Shown: positions 42,527 to 51,422 of the stretch, one piece after another
Layout: each line of letters opens with the position of its first letter
Numbering within the stretch: the stretch's first letter is position 1
Source: Vibrio sp. 10N
Lineage (GTDB): Bacteria > Pseudomonadota > Gammaproteobacteria > Enterobacterales > Vibrionaceae
Assembly: GCF_036245475.1 (NCBI RefSeq)
Contig: NZ_BTPM01000002.1
Span: 1 to 64,000, forward strand
Length of the DNA stretch: 64,000 nt
Reading direction: 5' to 3'
Translations under genes and position numbers: made by a program
Notes under the pieces: generated by a model
What the model was told of the DNA's origin: nothing
Database searches by the model: none
What the model saw: the letters and a program-made list of their open reading frames with translations, nothing else

Positions 42527-44110
42527 ATGTCAGATTCCGAGTCTATGCCCGTCACTGAACAGCAAATTCAGAACACGTTAGATAAAATTGTCGCCTTTCC
42601 GCTGTTTTATTCTTCGCCCAAATTGGTGGCGTTTTTGCGCTATATCGTTGAGCAGACTATCGTTGGTCAAGGTAGTCAACTGAGTCAATATTCGATAGCG
42701 ACTGAGCTGTTTGAAAAACCAGCGAGTTTCAATCCCTCTTCCGATCCGCTGGTTCGCATGCTAGCAACAAAATTGCGTAAATCGCTGATGGCTTTTTATC
42801 AAACAACCAATGACAGTGATCTGATTGTAATTACTTTGCCAAAACGCAGCTACTCGCCTCAGTTTTCACACATAGCGAGCCCGGCTCCCTCATCGATAAC
42901 TCTGAATATCAACTATCCCACGCTCGCGGTTCAGTCATTTGTGACGAGCTTAAAAGACCCTGCCTGTGATGAAGTGGCGTTGTCGCTGCAAGAAGAGCTT
43001 AACCATGCTCTGAGTTTATTTGAGCAGTTGGCGGTGGTATCTCCTTTACGAGTACAAGAAGTGACGGGCGGCGTAGCTTCGCTTACCGAACTTCACGAAA
43101 GACTGGGTGCCCGCTATGTGGTTTCAGGCTCTGTGCGAAGGGCTGGGGGGGCTCTACGTGTTACCGTCACGTTAAGTGAGACGGAGCACGGTCTACAAAT
43201 CTGGAGCGAGCGATTTGTATTGCCTGTCAGTGGTGAGGATTTACTGGATCAACAAGAGCGTATGGTCCAGCGAATTGCCACCAAAATGGCCTCTTCCTAT
43301 GGCGTGATCTCAATGCATGAGTTTAAACGCATCAAGGACCAAGGGGCGGTCTTCCTTAACGATTATCAAGCGCGCCTTTATTACCTAGAGTACCTGACGA
43401 AAATGAGTCAGGAGCGCTTGCAAGAAATGCTCGAACTCTATCAGCAGTTGGTCTCAGGACGTTATGCAAATGATGCGCGAACGCTCGCTACGTTAGCTCA
43501 GCTTTACTGCGATGCCTTACTGTATGGCATGATGAGCTATGACGAGGTGATTGAGCGCTGCGAAAAATTGGTTTCGAAGGCGTCTGATTATGCTCCGCGG
43601 AATGGCGAAGTGATGTTGGCACAAGCGTGGTGGGCACTTCTGACAAATAACCAGCAGAAGGTTAGCGGCTGCGCCGAGCGCATTATTCAGCTTAATCCTA
43701 ACTCACACTACACAATTGGTGCTGTGGGGTGGTTGGTCTGCCTATCTGGTAACTTTGATTATGGAATTCAAATTCTGACCGATCTCTTGGGTAAAGACGA
43801 CTATTTCCCGAATTGGCTCAAACTTAGTCAGGCGTTAAATGCGATTCGACAGCATGACCATGAGGCTGCGCTGCAAAGTTTAGAATTGTTCTACGTTGAA
43901 GGTAATGTGTTGCAAACGATTCTGCTTGCGTTGATTTATCAAGTGGTAGGCCGTGAGCAAACCGCTAGGCAATATTGGCGAGAGGCGAGACAAAGCACTG
44001 GTGACAATGCCTCTATGGCTGAGCAGTTGCTTAAAGTGATGATTTTGGATGACTCGCTTCAAGCAATGTTAGATGAGGCGCGCCAATCTTTGGCGCAGGT
44101 CGCGGAATAG
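42527..44110 (+). CDS. Winged-helix / TolB-like / TPR regulatory protein
   Basis: A 527-residue protein in three parts. Residues about 10-110 (LDKIVAFPLFYSSPKLVAFL, then SIATELFEKPASFNPSSDPL, VRMLATKLRKSLMAFY) match the N-terminal DNA-binding-like domain found before TolB-like adenylate-cyclase-type proteins. Residues about 130-245 form a FlgO/TolB-like domain (LGARYVVSGSVRRAGGALRV). The rest is a helical TPR-type array. There is no cyclase domain and no transmembrane helix. A soluble one-component regulator or scaffold is likely, but its target is unknown. It follows the AraC gene by 62 bases and precedes the ureohydrolase gene. Confidence 0.75.
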   Translation: MSDSESMPVTEQQIQNTLDKIVAFPLFYSSPKLVAFLRYIVEQTIVGQGSQLSQYSIATELFEKPASFNPSSDPLVRMLATKLRKSLMAFYQTTNDSDLIVITLPKRSYSPQFSHIASPAPSSITLNINYPTLAVQSFVTSLKDPACDEVALSLQEELNHALSLFEQLAVVSPLRVQEVTGGVASLTELHERLGARYVVSGSVRRAGGALRVTVTLSETEHGLQIWSERFVLPVSGEDLLDQQERMVQRIATKMASSYGVISMHEFKRIKDQGAVFLNDYQARLYYLEYLTKMSQERLQEMLELYQQLVSGRYANDARTLATLAQLYCDALLYGMMSYDEVIERCEKLVSKASDYAPRNGEVMLAQAWWALLTNNQQKVSGCAERIIQLNPNSHYTIGAVGWLVCLSGNFDYGIQILTDLLGKDDYFPNWLKLSQALNAIRQHDHEAALQSLELFYVEGNVLQTILLALIYQVVGREQTARQYWREARQSTGDNASMAEQLLKVMILDDSLQAMLDEARQSLAQVAE

Positions 44111-44188
44111 TCTGCGAGTTTTTTTGTTTCGCCTCTTGGTGTCGTACTAGCAACTATGTTCAATCTTAATTCAAAGGTAAATTACTGA

Positions 44189-44212
44189 GTTTACGTTTTT
44201 ACTAACGTAAAC
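44189..44212. promoter_or_regulatory. Perfect inverted repeat before the ureohydrolase
   Basis: GTTTACGTT-tttact-AACGTAAAC, perfect 9-base arms, 76 bases before the start codon. It is placed like an operator or leader hairpin. No T tract follows, so it is not a terminator for the upstream gene. Confidence 0.45.
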
Positions 44213-44287
44213 CGTACCTGTTGTTACTGTTGACGGTTAAATTGATGGGCTAGTATGGCGTTATCAACCAAGTAGAGAGGCAATATC

Positions 44288-45439
44288 ATGTCTAACATCA
44301 AAAAGTGGCCTGCAATCGACCCAGAAAAAGTAGCGAAATATAAGCACATTTGGGAAAACGTTTCTGCAGCAGATAACCTAGATCCAGAAGTTGCGGCTTA
44401 CCTAGCTCGTGTTAAAGAGCAAGGTGGCGGCAAGGGTATCGAGCAAATGAGCTTCATCAACAAAGATTACCTAGGTTTCTATCAAGCGCCATTCTCACAA
44501 GATCTAGATAACACCGACGTTGTTATCTACGGTATGGGCATCGAAAAATGTTCTCCTACTGGTTCTTCACACAAGTTCGCACCACAGCGTCTACGCCACC
44601 TAAGTAAAATGGGTATGGGTACAGTTGGTGACAACGGTGAAATCCCATTCGAATGGTGTCGTATTTCTGACTACGGTAACTGGGATAGCCTAGGCCAATT
44701 TGAGCTTAAAGCAGAAGTTGAGCAGCTAACAGAACTTCTACACCACATGGTTGTTGAAAAAGATTGTACACCGCTAGTATTTGGTGGTGACCACACAATC
44801 CCATACCCAACAATGCGTGCTCTAGGTGAGAAGTACGGTCCTCTTCGCGTTATCCACTTCGATGCGCACTACGACCTATCAACTCGTGCTGACTTTGACT
44901 ACCCATACACGTCAGGTCACTGGCTACCAAAGCTGTACTCTGAAGGTCTAGCGGATCCAGAGCGCACAGTTCAAATTGGTATGCGTGGTCGTCAAACGGC
45001 GCTTGTTAAAGGTAACCACATCGCATTTGGTACCACTGGCTTCACCACTAACGAAGTTTACGAGCAAGGTGTTGATGCGGTAGCAGACAAGATCATCGAA
45101 CTTTGTGGCGATGGCGGTCCGGTTTACTTCACATTCGACCTTGACGCACTAGATACTGCGTTCTGTCGTTCAAACTCAAGCCCAGATCCATTCGGTCTGA
45201 CGCACCTTCAGGTTTACGACATCATCCGTAAAGTGAAGGCATCAGGTAAAGTTCGTCTTGTTGGTGCTGACGTCGCTGAGTACACGCCAGATACTGACCC
45301 AACAGATAAAGACGGCATCATTGCAGCTGGCTTCGGTTGGGAACTACTTTGCTGGCTAGCAGAAGAGCGTAAGAAAGAAAACGGCGGCGAAAACCGTCAT
45401 ACAGTTTGGAATCAAGCATTCGGCTCTGTATCACTGTAA
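44288..45439 (+). CDS. Ureohydrolase (arginase/agmatinase superfamily), extended form
   Basis: A 383-residue manganese- or nickel-type ureohydrolase. All six metal ligands of the fold are visible: His169 (GGDH), Asp192, His194 and Asp196 (FDAHYDLS), Asp284 and Asp286 (FDLDALD). It is about 75 residues longer than E. coli agmatinase because of an N-terminal extension, a feature also seen in guanidine hydrolases and some guanidinobutyrases. The substrate (agmatine, arginine, guanidine or another guanidino compound) cannot be settled by eye. Codons are strongly biased, so it is probably abundant. It has a GAGAGG ribosome site, an upstream palindrome and its own terminator. Confidence 0.85.
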   Translation: MSNIKKWPAIDPEKVAKYKHIWENVSAADNLDPEVAAYLARVKEQGGGKGIEQMSFINKDYLGFYQAPFSQDLDNTDVVIYGMGIEKCSPTGSSHKFAPQRLRHLSKMGMGTVGDNGEIPFEWCRISDYGNWDSLGQFELKAEVEQLTELLHHMVVEKDCTPLVFGGDHTIPYPTMRALGEKYGPLRVIHFDAHYDLSTRADFDYPYTSGHWLPKLYSEGLADPERTVQIGMRGRQTALVKGNHIAFGTTGFTTNEVYEQGVDAVADKIIELCGDGGPVYFTFDLDALDTAFCRSNSSPDPFGLTHLQVYDIIRKVKASGKVRLVGADVAEYTPDTDPTDKDGIIAAGFGWELLCWLAEERKKENGGENRHTVWNQAFGSVSL

Positions 45440-45460
45440 TCTTACTGCCCTGATTATAAG

Positions 45461-45490
45461 AACCACTGCTTTTTGCGGTGGTTTTTTTAT
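45461..45490 (+). terminator. Terminator of the ureohydrolase gene
   Basis: AACCACTGC / GCGGTGGTT with loop TTTTT and a run of seven T's. Confidence 0.9.
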
Positions 45491-45612
45491 GCCTGTTTGA
45501 TAATAAAAATTGATGCAAACGACAAAAAATCAGATTAGTGATACTTAACCAACTTTGCTTCAATAGCGCCCGAAAGATTGCTGTTAATCTTACTTCCAAT
45601 TAAGGGTTTAAA

Positions 45613-45765
45613 ATGTTTGCTATTGATGATGTTGTAGTTGCAACTAAAGGTATCGATCTAGGTAAAATGGTCGTGACTGGTTTGAGCAGTGGCGGCTTCT
45701 ACGTACGTGTAGAAGTAGACGGCATGTCTCTAACTTACCCAGCAAAAGACCTACAAAAAGCGTAA
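45613..45765 (+). CDS. Small 50-residue hypothetical protein
   Basis: A short frame encoding MFAIDDVVVATKGIDLGKMV and continuing to KDLQKA, 50 residues. It is beta-rich (VVVTG-like strands, GFYVRVEVDG), without a signal peptide, and reminiscent of a small SH3-like or KOW-like barrel. Codon use is strongly biased (GGT, CTA, GAA, AAA), as in the neighbouring ureohydrolase, and a terminator follows 25 bases later. Those features support a real, well-expressed gene although no strong ribosome site is seen beyond AAGGG at 45603. I do not recognise the family. Confidence 0.7.
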   Translation: MFAIDDVVVATKGIDLGKMVVTGLSSGGFYVRVEVDGMSLTYPAKDLQKA

Positions 45766-45790
45766 TCACTATCGCTGAGTTCTTCTTGTA

Positions 45791-45818
45791 AATGGCGGCC
45801 CAAGGGTCGCCATTTTCT
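45791..45818 (+). terminator. Terminator after the small 50-residue gene
   Basis: AAATGGCGGCC-caag-GGTCGCCATTT with one mismatch and a trailing T run. Confidence 0.8.
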
Positions 45819-46033
45819 TTAATTCGCAATAGTATCAATATCCTGCACTTTTTAGGTGCAACGCCCCCTTCTCGTTCAATACGGTACCGTTATCAAGTAA
45901 CCGCTAGCACTTATGCAAGTCCTAGTGCGACTCAGTATCCGTGCGATTTTGTTTCCTCTTATGTGTCTGGAATGAAAGTTGCAGTTCAATCATAGACATA
46001 AAGAAAGCGAGTCTTTAGCCAGGGAGGGGAAAG

Positions 46034-47140
46034 ATGATACTTATCTTGCGTATAACACCATTGAACACAGTCAACTTGCTCATAATGTTTGCGCTGTTTT
46101 CATCATTGGCGCTTTTCGCATTTGACGCCATATTTGCAGGAGCCGCAGTCCTGTTAGGGGCCGCGATATTGTCATGGTTGCTGCTGCTTTTATTGAACCG
46201 AGAGGTTCGAGTGCTCAATGATTATCTGCGGCAGCTACGACAAGGCGAGACACCTTCTTTACCGCAGTCACTCGGGCTGCTTTATTCTAGCTTTCATGCT
46301 GTTGATGATGTTCAACAGTTGCTGCTTCGGAAACTGCGAAAAGCCGAAGCAATGCGCTCAGAAATGGCGTTTTGTGCCCAAGAGCTCGCCAGCAACGCGA
46401 CTGATGCGGCTAAAGACAGTGATATGCAGGCCGAATCCACCCTTTGTTCCGCCTCTGCGGCGACGGAAATTTCCCAAAGTATCGAGGATGTCTCGACTCG
46501 TATCGAGCACACTTTGCAGGCAATTGAGCATGGCAATGCTCTCTGCCACGAAGGTAATGAGGCACTTGTATGCGTTCAAAGTAGTGTCGAGCTAGTGGAA
46601 TTACAGGTGGCCTCTACAGCGAAAAGTATCGTCACATTGGAGAGTCACCTCACCACGGTCTCTGAGATGTCGCAGTTCATTCGTGATATTGCTGAGCAAA
46701 CTAACCTTTTGGCACTTAATGCGGCGATTGAAGCGGCCCGAGCGGGGGAACATGGACGTGGTTTTAGTGTGGTTGCCGAAGAAGTGGGGCGTCTTGCAAA
46801 ACGCAGCCATGAGTCCGCCAATGCTATAACGTCTCACGTTGATCAAGTAACCACTAGCATGAGTGCTGTCACGGCGATGATAGAAAAAGTACGTGATGGC
46901 AACATGGGTTGTACAGAGCAAACACGAGTGGCACAAAACACCCTAGAAGCGATGAAAGCTTCGATGGCCTCTATCACGGATCAAATCTCCGGGGTGTCGG
47001 TTGCTTCCGAGCAACAGACTATTGCAACCCAAGAGATATCGAGCAGCATGGAGCGGGTTGCGGTTAGTGCAAAGCACAATGCTGAAGTGGCTGCAGAGAA
47101 TGCTCAGGTAGCAGAGCATCTTGAAAAGTTAACCGCCTAA
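46034..47140 (+). CDS. Methyl-accepting chemotaxis protein without a sensor domain
   Basis: A 368-residue chemoreceptor. Two adjacent transmembrane helices (about residues 12-53) are joined by only a few residues, so there is no periplasmic ligand domain. A short helical linker leads to the signalling domain, whose tip is intact: [20 protein letters not shown] then [20 protein letters not shown]. It should form trimers with CheA/CheW but must get its input from its membrane part or a partner. The next gene, 7 bases on, encodes a separate NIT-like domain protein, a plausible partner. GGAGGGG is a strong ribosome site. Confidence 0.85.
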   Translation: MILILRITPLNTVNLLIMFALFSSLALFAFDAIFAGAAVLLGAAILSWLLLLLLNREVRVLNDYLRQLRQGETPSLPQSLGLLYSSFHAVDDVQQLLLRKLRKAEAMRSEMAFCAQELASNATDAAKDSDMQAESTLCSASAATEISQSIEDVSTRIEHTLQAIEHGNALCHEGNEALVCVQSSVELVELQVASTAKSIVTLESHLTTVSEMSQFIRDIAEQTNLLALNAAIEAARAGEHGRGFSVVAEEVGRLAKRSHESANAITSHVDQVTTSMSAVTAMIEKVRDGNMGCTEQTRVAQNTLEAMKASMASITDQISGVSVASEQQTIATQEISSSMERVAVSAKHNAEVAAENAQVAEHLEKLTA

Positions 47141-47147
47141 GGAGTGA

Positions 47148-47954
47148 ATGATGATGACTAATCTCGGTGTAATACTTGGTGTGTTATTGGTTTTTCTCGT
47201 TGTTGTTACTGGCACCTGGAAGAGAGCGAGCACACGCAGAGACATTCAAGCCACTCGGCGACAAGGATTGCAACATGTCACTACGCTTAGGCATCTCTTG
47301 GGCGCGATTCAGCAACACAGGGGAATAATCAACGGTGTCCTTTGCGGTGACAATAAGTTGCAGTCTCGTCTTCCCCCACTGCAAAGCGCTATCAGTGATC
47401 ACTTTATAGCGCTTAATCAATTGGATGACAGGGTGCGAAGCACAGCCAGCTGGCGCAGTGTCGAAGGTAAATGGTCAAGGGTGCAAATGCAGTTCGGACA
47501 ATGGTCTGCCGAGCAAAGCCTTGTTGAGCACAACCAGTTACTCGCTGCATTGTTAGAATCCGTAGAGGAGTGTGCTCAGCACTATCGATTGGCAGAGTTG
47601 GGGCAAAAAGAGGGGGAAGTGATTACCACGCTGTGGACGGACTTATTGAGAGTGACGGAGTGCGTAGGACAGGCAAGGGCATTAGGCACCGGAGTCGCAG
47701 CCAAATCGAAATGCAGTAGTGTTGAGCGAATTCGACTGAAGTACTTACATCAGTCGATTCATCGCTTTGTCTCAGCACAAAGCGATGCGCATTACCCAAC
47801 ATTGAAGAGGCTTCTTAAAACGATTGAAAATAAAGTCTTGGTCTCGATCCCGAGCGTTGCTGCGGTAGAGTACTTTGATGAAGCGACAGCGGCGCTGGAT
47901 GAGCTTTTTGGGTTTTTTGATAAGCGAGTAACTGAATTGACGGACAGAGTTTGA
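47148..47954 (+). CDS. Stand-alone NIT-like (nitrate/nitrite-sensing) membrane protein
   Basis: A 268-residue protein with one N-terminal transmembrane helix (LGVILGVLLVFLVVVTGTW) and an all-helical domain of about 230 residues. The phrases HLLGAIQQHRGIINGVLCGD and VTECVGQARALGTGVAAKSK match the two motif regions of the NIT domain, normally found inside receptors. It has no HAMP, kinase or signalling domain. It starts 7 bases after the chemoreceptor stop with an AGGAG site, so the pair is co-translated. The domain assignment is by motif and could be wrong; topology (periplasmic or cytoplasmic) is not certain. Confidence 0.6.
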   Translation: MMMTNLGVILGVLLVFLVVVTGTWKRASTRRDIQATRRQGLQHVTTLRHLLGAIQQHRGIINGVLCGDNKLQSRLPPLQSAISDHFIALNQLDDRVRSTASWRSVEGKWSRVQMQFGQWSAEQSLVEHNQLLAALLESVEECAQHYRLAELGQKEGEVITTLWTDLLRVTECVGQARALGTGVAAKSKCSSVERIRLKYLHQSIHRFVSAQSDAHYPTLKRLLKTIENKVLVSIPSVAAVEYFDEATAALDELFGFFDKRVTELTDRV

Positions 47955-47971
47955 AGATTGAAACGCAAAGA

Positions 47972-47997
47972 CCTTTGAGCGACTTTCGTCTCAAAGG
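47972..47997. terminator. Hairpin between the NIT-like and phospholipase D genes
   Basis: CCTTTGAG / CTCAAAGG with a 10-base loop between convergent genes. No long T tract on either side. Confidence 0.5.
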
Positions 47998-48014
47998 CCT
48001 ACCTTAGACAAGAC

Positions 48015-49550
48015 TTATAATTGCTCTTCAATGGGCAATATGCCGCTAAACCAAGCGCCCATGCGGCGCCAAATGCTGGCTTCTGGCTCTGAGGTCAAGG
48101 TTTCGCCGGTACTGTGATCAAACCAAACCAGGTCTCCGTCATCCATTCTCAGTTCGTAAGCCGTTTTGGGGATCTCTTTGGAGATAGCGTCATACACCTT
48201 TTGGGCATATTCTGGTTGCTCAATCACCACGCCCATTTCAGTATTGAGGTGAGCTGAGCGAGGGTCGAGGTTCATTGAACCAACAAACACTTTGCGCTTA
48301 TCAATGACCATCGCTTTGGTGTGAAGGCTTGAACGGCTACTACCTGTTAAGCTCCAGTTCTTTTGGATTTCAGCGCTGGATTTAACTTCCCACAGCGTTA
48401 CGCCACCTTTGACCAGATCTTCACGGTATTTAGCGTACCAGCCATGTACCGCAAACACGTCGTTTGAGGCAAGAGAGTTGGTAATAATCGTCACTTCAAG
48501 CCCTTGTTTCACGGCACTGATCAGCTCTTTGGTTCCTTGCGCTGTAGGAACAAAGTAGGGCGAGATGAACACCAGCGAGGTGTGAGAATCTTCGAGCACA
48601 GCATTGAGGCTGTCGATTAAGGTGCTTTGCTTGCTATCGGGCTTATTTGGTAAATCGTAGAGTAAGTCGCCGACACCCCAATATAGCTTTACGGTACCGT
48701 TAATGAGGTCGTTGTAGAGTGGCAGCTTGGCAAAATCATATTGCCCACCAGAAAATTTGGCTTCGAGACCAAGCTCGTCGACCCATGCATCAACATCGGC
48801 ATCGGTGTAGCGCAGATCTTCACGCGGTTCTATCCACTCAATAGGGACACTGTAATCACTGTTCCAATAGAGGTCGAATTGGCGGTTTACTTGACGGACA
48901 GCCTTGCCCACCATCATTAAATCTAGGTCAGAAAACTCAACACTCGACTCGATAGAGTAATACTCGTTGCCGACATTGCGACCGCCAATGATGGACACAA
49001 CCCCGTCAACGGTGAGCGATTTATTGTGCATTCTGTGGTTGAGTCGTTCGAAATCACTCAGCATAGCGATACCGCGTGCTGAGCGCAGGTGGTGCGGGTT
49101 GAACATACGCACTTCGATGTTTGGGTGACTACTAAAACGCATGAGGTCTTTGTCATCATACTTTTGCATGTCATCAAGCAATAAACGCACCCGTACCCCA
49201 CGTTCGGCAGCCTCGAATAGTCGCCACGCAATTAAGTTGCCCGCTTCGTCGTCTCGAAAAATGTAATACTGAACGTCGATGCTTGACTGCGCGGTTTCGA
49301 TAATCGCGAGCCTTGCCAGCAAGGCATCATGCCCCTTATCTAAAGGATGAAACCCAGTCTCATCGATCAAAGAATGAGATGCCACTTCCCTTGCAAAATA
49401 CAAATCCAGCTTGGTCGGTTCATCATTAATGATGGTGTACGAGGGCTGTTTTTCGTAGCGGCTAGGGTCAATGCTGGAAGAAACGCATCCGCTCAGGGCG
49501 GCAATGAGCAGTAGTGCGAAGAAATTTTTTATAGACAAAATGTTGGGCAT
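48015..49550 (-). CDS. Phospholipase D-family lipoprotein, ClsC-like
   Basis: A 511-residue lipoprotein (lipobox AALSGC). Two HKD motifs are present: HNKSLTVDGVVSIIGGRN and HTKAMVIDKRKVFVGSMNLD. The length and pattern resemble ClsC (YmdC), which makes cardiolipin from phosphatidylglycerol and phosphatidylethanolamine, but ClsC is not usually written as a lipoprotein; other family members have different activity. No YmdB-like partner is nearby, so ClsC function is tentative. The gene is monocistronic. Confidence 0.8.
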   Translation of the reverse strand: MPNILSIKNFFALLLIAALSGCVSSSIDPSRYEKQPSYTIINDEPTKLDLYFAREVASHSLIDETGFHPLDKGHDALLARLAIIETAQSSIDVQYYIFRDDEAGNLIAWRLFEAAERGVRVRLLLDDMQKYDDKDLMRFSSHPNIEVRMFNPHHLRSARGIAMLSDFERLNHRMHNKSLTVDGVVSIIGGRNVGNEYYSIESSVEFSDLDLMMVGKAVRQVNRQFDLYWNSDYSVPIEWIEPREDLRYTDADVDAWVDELGLEAKFSGGQYDFAKLPLYNDLINGTVKLYWGVGDLLYDLPNKPDSKQSTLIDSLNAVLEDSHTSLVFISPYFVPTAQGTKELISAVKQGLEVTIITNSLASNDVFAVHGWYAKYREDLVKGGVTLWEVKSSAEIQKNWSLTGSSRSSLHTKAMVIDKRKVFVGSMNLDPRSAHLNTEMGVVIEQPEYAQKVYDAISKEIPKTAYELRMDDGDLVWFDHSTGETLTSEPEASIWRRMGAWFSGILPIEEQL

Positions 49551-49754
49551 AGTTAAAGTGCTGGTATTCGAGTAAGTTCTAAAAATGCAGCGAGAGTGTA
49601 ACGGCTCATCGAAGGATTTGCACTGTGTCGCTGGCGTTTTTACTGATAAATTTCATAGCAATTAAGTATAGCCTAATTGAAAGTGACTAGGTTGCATAAC
49701 AATTACTTATAACGATTCTGGCTGGTTTTGAATCGCTGGATATTAGGAGAGTTC

Positions 49755-50672
49755 GTGGCGAGTTTGGGCACCAACAAATATACCTTGTTTGGCATTATGG
49801 CCATTTTGCTTTGGAGCTGTGTGATCGCGTTGACGCGCGATATTGCGGAGCTTTTTGGCCCGATTGGTGGCGCTGCATTGATGTACAGTGTGAGCACAAT
49901 TGCGCTGATGGTGGTGATGGGAAGACCACGTATTGGCGACTATCGTCCAAGTTACTTACTTCTTGGCGGCGGGTTGTTTGTAAGTTACGAGATTTGTCTC
50001 GCGCTGGCTCTTGGGATGGCGAACGATCGTCAACAAGCGATGGAGATGGCGGTTATTAACTACTTATGGCCGGCGCTCACTGTGCTGTTGGCGGTATTGA
50101 TGAGCGGTCGTAGAGTCAGTGTGTTGGTTTACCCGAGCGTGGTGCTCGCGTTTATTGGGGTCGTGTGGTGTATTTCTGGGGACGCTTCTTTCTCTTTTGA
50201 GAGTGTCAAAAACAATGTGGCGACCAACCCAATAACCTACACGATGGCGTTGTCGGCGGCGTTTATTTGGGCGCTGTATTGTAATATCACGCCTAAGATG
50301 AGTGGTGGCAAAAATGCCATCGTTTTGTTTTTTGCCATGACATCGGTGACGCTTTGGATTCACTATGCGCTGAGTGATGAAAGCCAGATGGTGTTCAACG
50401 TTTCCTCCGTATCAACCTTACTGTTGGCAGGTTGCATTATGGGGGCTGGATATGCGCTTTGGAACCAAGCGATTATTGGCGGCAATATGGTACTTATCGC
50501 CACGTTTTCCTATTTTACACCGGTATTCTCCACCGTGTTTTCTTCAGTTTACTTGTCTGTGGCACTGACTCAGTCGTTTTGGAAAGGCGTGGCATTAGTC
50601 ACGCTTGGTTCACTGCTTTGTGCTTGGGCCACTCGCGAACGTGCACTCGAGAAGGAAGCTGCAAACGCCTGA
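49755..50672 (+). CDS. yddG: Aromatic amino acid exporter YddG (DMT family)
   Basis: 305 residues from the GTG at 49755, which has an AGGAG ribosome site; a TTG at 49728 would add nine residues. Ten predicted helices with two EamA repeats. Phrases such as GPIGGAALMYSVS, LFVSYEICLALALG and NYLWPALTVLLAVL closely match E. coli YddG, which exports aromatic amino acids and paraquat. Length is close to the E. coli protein (293). The unusual GTG start is decided by the ribosome site. Confidence 0.88.
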   Translation: MASLGTNKYTLFGIMAILLWSCVIALTRDIAELFGPIGGAALMYSVSTIALMVVMGRPRIGDYRPSYLLLGGGLFVSYEICLALALGMANDRQQAMEMAVINYLWPALTVLLAVLMSGRRVSVLVYPSVVLAFIGVVWCISGDASFSFESVKNNVATNPITYTMALSAAFIWALYCNITPKMSGGKNAIVLFFAMTSVTLWIHYALSDESQMVFNVSSVSTLLLAGCIMGAGYALWNQAIIGGNMVLIATFSYFTPVFSTVFSSVYLSVALTQSFWKGVALVTLGSLLCAWATRERALEKEAANA

Positions 50673-50741
50673 CAAATGCGGCAATCGCTTTGCTAACTAC
50701 TATCGTAATAGAGATAGGGTTGATGAAAAGGGTAAAGCCAA

Positions 50742-51407
50742 ATGCGAGCAATGGGTGGGGCCGTGATGTTTGTTCATCTGATAGTGCTGTTGGTGTTAAA
50801 CGCGACAATCAGCCGGTCTGTGATTGCTGCTCCTAGCGGTAAACCTTGGTTGGTCAGTTACAATCAAGATGCCGTGACTTTGTACAAACGGGAGCATCAT
50901 ACTGGACTGATTGAGATCCGAGTGCATGCGGATGTGTCGACGACGTTTGCCGCCTTTTTACGGTTATTTGAAGACACGGCCAATGTTCCGAACTGGCTGC
51001 ATAATGTCGACCAAACGAAAGTGTTGGCCCAGCTATCGTCTAACGAAAACATCGTATATACCACCTTTGCAGCTCCGTGGCCTGCTAAGAATCGAGATAT
51101 GGTGACTTACTCTCGCTACTATCAAACCGGTCGTCGTTTTGTTCTGGAAATCAGTGACGCATCGGATTACCTTGCCCAGCAGCCCGACTATATTCGAATT
51201 GAAAAGGTGCGTTCACGCTGGGAGCTGACTAAGTTAACGGAAAACCAAGTCTTTGTGGTCTACACCGCGTTTGCAGATGTGGGCGGGGCATTGCCCGATT
51301 GGTTGGCTAATCAGTTGACGATTGAAGGGGCGATTGAAACCTTTAAGGGGTTGAAAAGAGAGATTGCTGGCTATCAGCATCTCTCTCATCCAAATGTGAC
51401 CGATTAA
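50742..51407 (+). CDS. Secreted START-domain protein
   Basis: A 221-residue protein with an N-terminal signal or anchor helix (MFVHLIVLLVLNATISRSVI, cleaved near IAA) and a START/Bet v1-type lipid-binding domain: IRVHADVSTTFAAFLRLFED, FAAPWPAKNRDMVTYSRYYQ and VYTAFADVGGALPDWLANQL. The last phrase is the START C-terminal helix start. START domains carry hydrophobic ligands such as lipids between membranes. Bacterial members of this group are uncharacterised. AAGGG precedes the ATG. Confidence 0.8.
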   Translation: MRAMGGAVMFVHLIVLLVLNATISRSVIAAPSGKPWLVSYNQDAVTLYKREHHTGLIEIRVHADVSTTFAAFLRLFEDTANVPNWLHNVDQTKVLAQLSSNENIVYTTFAAPWPAKNRDMVTYSRYYQTGRRFVLEISDASDYLAQQPDYIRIEKVRSRWELTKLTENQVFVVYTAFADVGGALPDWLANQLTIEGAIETFKGLKREIAGYQHLSHPNVTD

Positions 51408-51422
51408 TATTGACGAAAGTCG

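Noticed and set aside
44111..44287. Guanidine riboswitch before the ureohydrolase
   Set aside because: None of the conserved guanidine-I elements could be found; only a simple inverted repeat is present.
46218..46595. Alternative frame of 125 codons inside the chemoreceptor gene
   Set aside because: The chemoreceptor frame contains the conserved signalling tip; the alternative frame has no motif or ribosome site.
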